Shown: positions 62,701 through 64,000 of the stretch, in pieces
Layout of the letters: the number at the start of each line of letters is the position of its first letter
How positions within the stretch are numbered: position 1 is the first letter of the stretch
Origin: Bicyclus anynana
Lineage: Eukaryota; Arthropoda; Insecta; Lepidoptera; Nymphalidae
Assembly (NCBI RefSeq): GCF_947172395.1
Contig: NC_069083.1
Span: 17,578,501 to 17,642,500 of the forward strand
Length of the DNA stretch: 64,000 nucleotides
Direction of reading: 5' to 3'
Position numbers and translations under genes: made by a program
Notes under the pieces: model-generated
The model's database searches: none
What the model was told of the DNA's origin: nothing
What the model saw: the letters and a program-made list of their open reading frames with translations, nothing else

Positions 62701-62957
62701 ACAGTTAATCAATCTGAACATTAACTCAATTACAATTATGCAAAAAACATGCTTCAGCCATTAATGATTATGAATCAAGAACGCGGACGAAGTCGCGGGA
62801 GTCCGCTTGTACTTTAAACATTTAAACTAGGACTTTGTCTTCATTTATCCTTTTATTTATTTACCTTAGTAAGTTCTTCCGCTACAGACATCTCCAGCGC
62901 ATGATGCGTTCTCGCGAGCGCGGCTAAGGCCTCCTCCAATACTCTGTTTCGCTCTAT
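29680..62957 (-). CDS. Oxysterol-binding-protein-related protein, ORP1/ORP2 group (long form; 5' end beyond window)
   Basis: Twelve exons read from 62957 down to 29680 join in phase through GT-AG introns into 597 residues with a natural stop. Order: coiled coil (31 residues), basic stretch plus FFAT-like NFYDVYD, Ser/Pro-rich linker of about 105 residues, then a full ORD of about 439 residues including ELSKITMPVVFNEPLSFLQR, GKPFNPLLGETYEL, EQVSHHPP, GEAYTWTN..CCVHN, TDSRLRPDIR, and the terminal WLYNGGYWDRNY. Known: ORPs exchange sterol and PI4P between ER and other membranes; FFAT binds VAP in the ER. The match is clearly closer to ORP1/ORP2 than to OSBP or ORP9. An N-terminal PH domain (and ankyrin repeats in ORP1L) is expected to the right of the window but not seen. 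Sizes up to the 20.5-kb intron are typical of a large insect gene. Confidence 0.94.
30057..30172 (-). repeat. GC-rich dispersed element, copy 2 (inverted)
   Basis: TTGATGACACTCCCATGATA, GGGGAAAGACTGCGCGGGTG and GGGGAAGTGAGGTGCATCA are the reverse complement of 24230-24337. It lies in the last ORP intron. Confidence 0.75.
30345..30543 (+). repeat. Lepidopteran dispersed repeat (CGCGCGGTTTCACCC type)
   Basis: GACGCCGCGCGGTTTCACCC, CGTTTCCGTAGGAATACGAG, AAATGGGCTATCTAACACTG, TCAAATCGGACCAG and TATAATATTAGCATAGAT. It ends nine bases from the donor of the ORP exon 30552-30766. Confidence 0.75.
30552..30766 (-). CDS. ORP exon: ORD C-terminal helices
   Basis: 215 bp, acceptor atttccag, donor gtaatt. 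Encodes YYQFTEFAMSLNEMERDMKG, PTDSRLRPDIRLLEQGDIDG, AEKTRLEEKQRSARK and SVDGFQP. TD.RLRPDIR and EEK.RLEEKQR are ORP hallmarks. Confidence 0.95.
30861..30977 (-). CDS. ORP exon: ORD acidic loop and LWEARARPSNSAQ
   Basis: 117 bp, phase 0 at both ends, acceptor ctattcag, donor gtaatc. Encodes NDEPENSEDVPKPDESYNID then IPDSITLWEARARPSNSAQ, matching the acidic loop and the LW....PRP.NSAQ strand of ORP1/2. Confidence 0.93.
31325..31392 (-). pseudogene. Decayed duplicate of the 3' half of the ORP exon at 31533
   Basis: The minus strand reads SDTPKKVAKLKVRQVQCLYR followed by a donor-like GTGTAAGC. The parent exon reads HTPKKVLAKLNSFK...SMSIQD then gtaagt. Shared DNA includes CTTGAGCTTAGCGA, ACTTTCTTGGG and CCTGTATA. 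It is shorter by small deletions and lies about 140 bp beyond the end of the parent exon. Confidence 0.6.
31533..31731 (-). CDS. ORP exon: ORD LYGKWTE region and charged insert
   Basis: 199 bp, acceptor caatttcag, donor gtaagt. Encodes KKRLRFLYGKWTEYIKCCSA and then an Ala/Glu/Pro-rich insert with TPKKVLAKLNSFK. GKWTE is conserved; the insert corresponds to the variable loop after it in ORP1/2. An 8-bp hAT target-site duplication begins five bases beyond the exon edge, so a transposon abuts this splice site; see findings. Confidence 0.92.
31745..32464. mobile_element. hAT-like element with nested LINE, abutting an ORP splice acceptor
   Basis: Ends CATAGGCGTATATAG (left) and CTAGATACGCCAATG (right) are inverted repeats; flanking 8-mers ATTGTTAG (31737-31744) and ATTATTAG (32465-32472) agree at 7 of 8. 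Most of the interior is a later LINE insertion. The left duplication sits between the element and TTTCAG of the acceptor used by exon 31533-31731. Confidence 0.7.
31798..32383 (+). mobile_element. 5'-truncated non-LTR LINE, RT C-terminus and 3'UTR
   Basis: An open stretch from about 31822 to 32202 reads ESLRQKFKEIGILTVACQYI, DLNPRLTRHGHKLVISAYRL and FVSLGVLFYNKIPKTVMDLR, typical of the end of Jockey/CR1-like insect LINE reverse transcriptases. The 3'UTR has TTCCGAACCGGTGGTAGAAT and ends in the repeated tail GATTTTGATTTTG. Flanks GGATTCT / GGAATTCT may be the target duplication. Confidence 0.72.
32670..32940 (-). repeat. SINE family 2, diverged
   Basis: TCTCAGAATGAGAGGGATTA, GGCAGACTTCACACAC, TTAATTTCTTAAAATGCACA and AAAAGTTGAAGGTGCATCCC blocks match 17553-17822; the tRNA-like head is decayed. 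It contains a short ATTAG repeat near 32810. Confidence 0.7.
33295..33495 (-). CDS. ORP exon: ORD GEAYTWTN region
   Basis: 201 bp, acceptor ttctcag, donor gtgagt. Encodes WGEAYTWTNVNCCVHNVIVG, KLWIEQYGAMEVTCHGGAGL and the KPAGFNNRDLHRVDGFIVDQ strand. EAYTWTN..CCVHN.IVGKLWIEQYG matches ORP1/ORP2 rather than OSBP. The usual NHKTG loop reads CHGGAG here. Confidence 0.95.
33925..34067 (-). CDS. ORP exon: VSHHPP fingerprint
   Basis: 143 bp, acceptor tgctcag, donor gtagaa. Encodes VSHHPPVSAFHADSPHFVFH, GSVHPKLKFCGKSVEIQPKG and HVTVELP. The paired His bind the PI4P headgroup in characterised ORDs. It ends with AG of an Arg codon. Confidence 0.95.
34740..34855 (-). CDS. ORP exon: ORD core with GKPFNPLLGET
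   Basis: 116 bp, acceptor tatttcag, donor gtacga. Encodes FAVSALASNWERLGKPFNPL then LGETYELERPEFRAVCEQ. The Lys in GKPFNPLLGET contacts PI4P phosphate in solved ORDs. It ends exactly after EQ, so the family fingerprint EQVSHHPP is split across this junction. The loop after GETYEL is a few residues shorter than in human ORP2. Confidence 0.95.
34930..35490. repeat. Local direct duplication flanking a palindromic MITE
   Basis: About 34935-35135 and 35278-35490 are near-identical (GTGTTTCAATAACCTAAAGA, TTATATTATTATGTACCTAG, AATAAACTAATT(C/G)ATGAAT). Between them 35139-35273 has ends GGCTATTCTGTAACGAT and ATCGTTAAAGAATAGCC and an internal palindrome (CGAGTTTCGA / TCGAAACTCG). Confidence 0.82.
35500..39600. 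other. ORP intron sequence, mostly AT-rich
   Basis: Includes a three-unit ACTGTCTTC repeat at about 35875-35900, a retrotransposon-tail-like stretch at 36140-36390 (GCGGCACCTGAACTGGGTCC ... AATAAAGATC), and a minus-strand lepidopteran repeat near 36900-37150 (GGGCGGACGAAGTCGC). No coding exon seen. Confidence 0.4.
39720..39835 (+). repeat. Dispersed repeat (CCCCTGTGCGTCGGA type)
   Basis: CCCTGGTATGGGTCTTATAC, CTGTGCGTCGGAAATCACG and GTCGATCCCGGTAATC; a related piece lies at 40415-40485 (ACCCTGTGCCTCGGAGATTA, CAGTCCCGGTCATTA). The two flank ORP exon 40037-40257. Confidence 0.55.
40037..40257 (-). CDS. ORP exon: start of lipid-binding domain (ORD)
   Basis: 221 bp, acceptor tttccag, donor gtaagt. 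Encodes TSLPVAQFSRGDFSLWSVLK, NCVGKELSKITMPVVFNEPL, and on to ARMEYIA. It carries the lid and the first ORD strands; ELSKITMP.VFNEPLSFLQR is near-identical to ORP1/2. All first exons (60770, 57100, 51084) can splice to it, as each leaves two bases. Confidence 0.95.
41506..41722 (+). mobile_element. RTE-type LINE fragment
   Basis: A frame reads TKWTDDIKRVAEIRWKQAAQ then DRDVWKS, the conserved end of lepidopteran RTE reverse-transcriptase proteins; preceding bases (GTGCTGGAATGGTGATCTCG) match the WNP-TGK region. Interrupted by stops; dead copy in the 20.5-kb ORP intron. Confidence 0.78.
42598..42803 (+). repeat. Lepidopteran dispersed repeat (CGCGCGGTTTTACCC type)
   Basis: CTAGCTGACGCCGCGCGGTT, GTTCCCGTAGGAATACGTGG, GATAAATGGGCTATCTAACA, TCTGAGATTAGCACGTTCAA and TTATAATATTAGTATA. 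Full-length-looking copy. Confidence 0.78.
43303..43347. repeat. 17-bp perfect hairpin
   Basis: CTAATTTGGGATTTTTG and its exact complement are separated by 11 bases. Confidence 0.8.
44571..44894 (-). mobile_element. hAT-like MITE with perfect 8-bp target duplication
   Basis: Ends CAGGAGCGTAACTACCGCCG (left) and GGCACGCTACGCCACTG (right) are inverted repeats; GTTAAGCC is duplicated at 44563-44570 and 44895-44902. The interior shares GATTAAGCG and GGGGCCCCTCC blocks with 46724-47061. 324 bp, no transposase. Confidence 0.88.
46724..47061 (+). mobile_element. hAT-like MITE with perfect 8-bp target duplication
   Basis: Ends CAGTAGCGTAGCGTGCATTG and GGCGGTAGCTACGCCCCTG are inverted repeats; GGGCTTAC is duplicated at 46716-46723 and 47062-47069. 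The interior has AAATGCTTGCATAAAATAG and GCACCGGATTAAGTGAGATT. 338 bp, same family as 44571-44894. Confidence 0.9.
47364..47595 (+). repeat. Lepidopteran dispersed repeat with internal duplication
   Basis: CTAGCTGACGGTACGCGGTT start, ATGGGCTATCTAACACTCAA, TCAAATCGGACCAGTAGTTC, TTATAATATTAGCATAGA. AAAATATAGCCAT occurs twice (near 47425 and 47447), a small internal tandem duplication not present in sister copies. Confidence 0.72.
48386..48443. repeat. Perfect 23-bp hairpin
   Basis: TTCTAGTATGACCAATATTTCCA at 48386-48408 (first 20 bases TTCTAGTATGACCAATATTT) is exactly complementary to 48421-48443, with a 12-base loop. Confidence 0.88.
48820..49040 (+). repeat. ACCGATTTC / GAAGTCGGT-type dispersed repeat
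   Basis: TAACCGATTTCAAAAAAAGG, CATAACTTCGTCATTTATT, CATTTTCATGAAAATCGGTT and CTTTGAAGTCGGTTTAATTT. Immediately followed by the foldback copy 2. Confidence 0.65.
49070..49299. repeat. Foldback element, copy 2 (truncated, loop reversed)
   Basis: Starts AACCGACTTCCAACTCAAAA and repeats the arm of 27119-27230, but the loop is the reverse complement of that in copy 1. The right arm stops at GGTAAGAT (49299). Confidence 0.85.
49898..50560 (+). mobile_element. hAT-like MITE split by a SINE
   Basis: Left end CTGTGGCGAAGCCTG and right end GATACGGCTACACCCAC resemble the family ends; TATTAAG flanks both sides (49891-49897, 50561-50567). The interior is the family sequence (AAAATGCTTGCTTAAAATAA, TCCAGATTAAGTGTGATTG) interrupted at 50139-50456 by a SINE. 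Confidence 0.78.
50139..50456 (+). repeat. tRNA-derived SINE (family 1), inserted in a hAT-like MITE
   Basis: GACGGCCTCCATGGCGCAGT head, GGTTCGATCCCCGGCTGGGC B-box region, full body, and A-rich tail. Compared with 13359, it lacks the TAGTTAGTTCGG insert and a short segment before GCTAACTTG. Confidence 0.92.
50890..51067 (+). repeat. Lepidopteran dispersed repeat fragment
   Basis: AAAACCGCTCGGTTACCCTT, GATAAAATATAGCTTGTGTT, CTCGCTGATAATGTAGCTTC, TTTAGTGGTTTAGGCG and TTTATAATATTAGAATG. It ends about 17 bases from the short ORP first exon's donor. Confidence 0.65.
51084..51115 (-). CDS. Candidate alternative first coding exon of the ORP gene (MDNDQQLYKY-)
   Basis: AAAATGG start context, ten codons MDNDQQLYKY, two bases CG, then donor gtgagt. 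The phase fits the ORD exon at 40257 and yields YKYRTSLPVAQFSRG, predicting an ORD-only protein of about 450 residues, close to human ORP1S (437) and ORP2 (480). Upstream (51116-51270 on this strand) is a GC/GT-rich stretch that would be 5'UTR and holds an arthropod-type initiator TCAGT near 51260. This mirrors the long/short promoter arrangement of vertebrate OSBPL1A. Confidence 0.6.
51116..51275 (-). promoter_or_regulatory. Candidate internal promoter / 5'UTR for the short ORP isoform
   Basis: GC-rich proximal part (CCGCC/GCG runs at 51121-51155) followed upstream by CA/TG-rich sequence and CACTGATCAGTG at about 51257-51268, which contains the insect initiator TCAGT. It ends directly at the ATG of the short first exon. 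Assignment rests on composition and position only. Confidence 0.35.
51827..51852. repeat. CGAT microsatellite
   Basis: Short run of CGAT/GATC units in the 20.5-kb ORP intron. Confidence 0.8.
53653..53808. repeat. Long inverted repeat (MITE-like)
   Basis: Arms of about 52 bp (AATATTAATTTTGCTATCAT, CCGCGAAAAGCCGACGAACC, CATGCGAC and their complement, one or two mismatches) are separated by about 50 bp. No target duplication could be settled. Confidence 0.85.
54033..54190 (+). repeat. Dispersed repeat shared with 17991-18115
   Basis: CCAGCCCCCCTAGCCAAGTG through TCGCTAACGCTTCGAAAACT, with the complement AGTTTTCGAAGCGTTAGCGA at 54162-54181, so this copy is itself a foldback. It is followed at about 54195 by GGCCAAGTGCGTGTCGGGCC, another widespread lepidopteran repeat. 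Confidence 0.75.
54574..54796 (+). mobile_element. hAT-like MITE, decayed
   Basis: Starts CAGTGGCGTAGCGTGCCTTG; two terminal-type ends TACGCCACTG occur, at 54761-54770 and 54787-54796. Interior as in the family. No convincing target duplication. Confidence 0.72.
55325..55360. repeat. Short hairpin
   Basis: GCATTTCGTACTGTGG and its near-complement CCACAGGTACGAAATGC flank a small loop (one bulge). Confidence 0.6.
57100..57113 (-). CDS. Candidate alternative first coding exon of the ORP gene (MPAG-)
   Basis: ATG followed by CCAGCCGGATC and a good donor gtgagt at 57099. It encodes MPAG and leaves two bases (TC), exactly the phase required by the acceptor at 40257, giving MPAGS then TSLPVAQFSRG. 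The bases upstream in transcription (about 57114-57280) are strongly GC-rich against an AT-rich intron, as expected of a promoter/5'UTR. No transcript evidence is available here; four codons are little, so this is an inference from phase, donor and GC island. Confidence 0.45.
57114..57290 (-). promoter_or_regulatory. GC-rich island upstream of the MPAG- first exon
   Basis: About 175 bp with many CG dinucleotides (for example GCGAGCGCCGCAAAG) in an otherwise AT-rich 20.5-kb intron, ending at the candidate start codon at 57113. It is likely 5'UTR/promoter if the exon is real. Confidence 0.35.
58075..58195 (+). mobile_element. RTE-type LINE 3' end fragment
   Basis: GGCTCGAGACCGTTTTGTTT, GAAGTCCATGCAAGAGGCCT, CAGCAGTGGACGTCCATCGG and TGATGATGATG: the terminal segment of the family, sense on +. 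A hAT-like MITE end (AGCTACGCCACTGG) lies just upstream at 58019-58032. Confidence 0.75.
58660..59190. other. GC-richer stretch with inverted repeats, unclassified
   Basis: It contains ACGCCAGCCAC / GTGGCTGGCGT (58868-58878 and 58974-58984) and a palindrome GTCTATGAGCA...TGCTCATAGAC (59045-59071). A 129-codon open frame (58798-59187) shows no known domain, and another overlaps it on the minus strand. It is more likely a transposon relic than a gene. Confidence 0.4.
59195..60050. other. AT-rich ORP intron sequence
   Basis: Very AT-rich; no exon, gene or repeat family recognised. Confidence 0.4.
60050..60125 (+). repeat. Lepidopteran GGATGCCCGCGACTTCG repeat fragment
   Basis: CTAGCGGATGCCCGCGACTT, CGTTCGCGTGGTTTTCAG and AATCCCGCGGGAACCATGG. 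A minus-strand fragment of the same kind is at 62776-62812 (GGACGAAGTCGCGGGAGTCC). Confidence 0.65.
60770..60959 (-). CDS. ORP exon: Ser-rich linker, part 2
   Basis: 190 bp, acceptor tatactag, donor gtgagg. Encodes ERTPTNEDREALARQQSGAS, a Ser/Gly stretch, and NARPYKKNVKP, ending with AG of an Arg codon completed at 40257. The basic run just before the ORD matches the position of KKHR in human ORP2. Very GC-rich, unlike the surrounding intron. Confidence 0.85.
61290..61640 (-). mobile_element. RTE-type LINE C-terminal/3' end fragment
   Basis: The minus strand runs from TCACTCAGCGGGTGATAGAG (RT region) through the LDFWISRCCNGNTAP and DPPLGEQRTSSGLQGA frames to the short 3' end ATCGGCTGTTAATGACTC. 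Stops and frameshifts throughout. It lies between two ORP linker exons. Confidence 0.75.
62166..62285 (-). CDS. ORP exon: acidic and Ser/Pro-rich linker, part 1
   Basis: 120 bp, acceptor ttaaccag, donor gtgcgt. Encodes SDDDTLVTAGLSSPLGALSP then WGSSPDLTRRTPIGSVDGD. The acidic start flanks the FFAT motif; the rest is a low-complexity, probably disordered linker rich in potential phosphosites. Phase (2 bases in, 1 base out) fits both neighbours. Confidence 0.85.
62625..62694 (-). CDS. ORP exon: FFAT-like motif
   Basis: 70 bp, acceptor tttgcag, donor gtaagg. Encodes a lysine-rich SKRKKKSSQS then NNDSKENFYDVYD, with one base carried into the next exon (GAT, Asp). NFYDVYD preceded by acidic/Ser residues fits the FFAT consensus EFFDAxE with tolerated changes (F2, Y3, D4 kept). 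Known: FFAT motifs dock ORPs to VAP-A/B (Drosophila Vap33) on the ER. Confidence 0.87.
62865..62957 (-). CDS. ORP exon: coiled coil (first exon seen of the long form)
   Basis: 93 bp, phase 0 at both ends, acceptor gtatacag, donor gtaaat. Encodes IERNRVLEEALAALARTHHA then LEMSVAEELTK, a heptad-like helix equivalent to the coiled coil after the PH domain in OSBP-family proteins (LEETLEQLAKQH in OSBP). The frame is open at its 5' side, so an upstream exon must exist beyond 62957; none was recognised in 62958-64000. Confidence 0.85.
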
Positions 62958-62984
62958 CTGTATACATAAAGACAAAGCTAGCAG

Positions 62985-63390
62985 TATAATATATGATCAA
63001 ACGAACTTCCAAGTGAAGTTCGATCATTATTATATGAGTTGCATCCTTGGAATATATGATAATTAAACAAAGGTAGTGTCCTTATTTGGTTGGTAACTAT
63101 GCGCACTATTTTTAAAGAAAATTAAAATAGGAAGTCAAAAAAGTACTTCTTATTACTCGTAATGCCACCTCAGACCTCCATCTTGGATATCTCTCATTAT
63201 TTAAGAGAAGGTATTGTAACTTGTACAAACTTTCCTGTATTATTTGGGAGAGCTTCTGGGAGGGTGGGTGATCATATATTCCAAGGATGCAACTCATATA
63301 ATAATGATCGAACTTCACTTGGAAGTTCGTTTGATCATATATTATATTTCCTTGCATCCTTGTTCATATATGATAATTAAACAAAGGTAG
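62985..63390. repeat. Long inverted repeat plus short direct repeat
   Basis: Arms 62985-63063 and 63268-63346 are near-perfect complements (GATCAAACGAACTTCCAAGT, GAAGTTCGATCATTATTATA, TGAGTTGCATCCTTGGAATA). GATAATTAAACAAAGGTAG occurs both at 63058 and at 63369. MITE-like structure in the ORP intron or upstream region. Confidence 0.85.
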
Positions 63391-64000
63391 ATGTTAAGAG
63401 CGAAAGGGAGAAAGTTTGGAAATATATCATAAGTTAGTTATAATTATGATTTTTATCATTCATTTCTATTCGAGTTACAATCAAGAACTAAATTTCTTAT
63501 TCTACTATCAATCTACCATATAACAATATATGGATCTAGCGGATTCCGCTTTGTCCAAGAAGTGTTTTAGTAAGATCGGGCAAAATAGAGGGATGATCTT
63601 GTCCAGTTTGCATTCTTTCACTTGATGGGATCACTTGTATGTTATTAATAGTCTAATCTGTGCCCGAAGGTCTTAAATATCTTTTTTAACAGATATTATC
63701 CGACGTTTGGTGTGATATATCAAAAATAGAACATACTGATCGGTCCCTGGAGCAGCAGCAAATTTTATGATATTTGTTGATATTATTTTGACACTGTTAT
63801 TATATAACAATTTAAGATTTAACTTTATTAAAGATAGTGTGTGAACCCTGTCTACAGGTGCTAATAAAATTACCAGATTCTTTGGATTCTTCCCAGGAAT
63901 AATCGGTAACTTGAGGTTCCCAAGTGTTACAATATTTAGGGGTTTTGGTTTATAAGCCCTTCTGAGAATGAGCATTCAACCATTCGACAGTACTTATAAT
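63391..64000. other. AT-rich sequence, right edge
   Basis: A minus-strand open frame of 100 codons at 63673-63975 has no domain I recognise. No further ORP exon (PH domain) could be found before the window ends. Confidence 0.4.

Noticed and set aside
63673..63975. 100-codon minus-strand frame at the right edge, considered as an upstream ORP exon
   Set aside because: No similarity to PH, ankyrin or ORP sequence, and no suitable donor in phase was seen.

Overview
Eukaryotic, almost certainly lepidopteran (moth or butterfly) nuclear DNA. Evidence: AT-rich intergenic sequence, spliced genes with GT-AG introns, GC-rich coding exons, and a dense load of repeats of lepidopteran type (tRNA-derived SINEs, RTE-type LINE 3' ends, hAT-like MITEs with a GGCGTAGC end, and short repeats carrying a 'GGACGCCCGCGACTTCG' motif). 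The species cannot be named from sequence alone. No bacterial operon, CRISPR array, rRNA or functional tRNA gene was seen.

Two protein-coding genes can be reconstructed exon by exon, and they converge tail to tail. (1) On the + strand, 14996-21849, a six-exon short-chain dehydrogenase/reductase (SDR16C / epidermal retinol dehydrogenase 2 / 17-beta-HSD11-like) of 303 residues, complete from Met to stop, with TGxxxGxG, NNAG, Ser-Tyr-Lys and an N-terminal hydrophobic anchor. (2) On the - strand, 62957-29680, an oxysterol-binding-protein-related protein of the ORP1/ORP2 group. Twelve consecutive exons in matching phase give 597 residues ending at the natural stop. They encode a coiled coil, an FFAT-like motif, a Ser-rich linker and the whole lipid-binding ORD domain with EQVSHHPP. 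The 5' end of the long form (where a PH domain and possibly ankyrin repeats would be expected) lies beyond base 64000. Two short candidate first exons inside the 20.5-kb intron (51115-51084 and 57113-57100) end in the phase needed to join the ORD, and predict short ORD-only isoforms of about 450 and 444 residues, like human ORP1S/ORP2.

Layout: 1-14.9 kb, gene-free repeats (palindromes, SINEs, a 380-bp CCCTAC-like tract, RTE and LINE tails, hairpin doublets). 15-21.8 kb, SDR gene with repeat-rich introns, including a complex inverted-repeat element in intron 3. 21.8-29.4 kb, intergenic, with a LINE C-terminal fragment, a foldback element and a 130-bp minisatellite. 29.4-64 kb, ORP gene, whose introns hold nested hAT, LINE and SINE insertions and several palindromic elements.

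The two genes plausibly both act in lipid metabolism at endoplasmic reticulum membranes (retinoid/steroid oxidoreduction; sterol/PI4P transfer), but nothing in the sequence links them functionally. I found no clearly new biological system. The most interesting points are the alternative promoters of the ORP gene, a transposon inserted 13 bases from one of its 3' splice sites, a decayed duplicate of part of an ORP exon, and an A-B-A'-B' inverted-repeat element.
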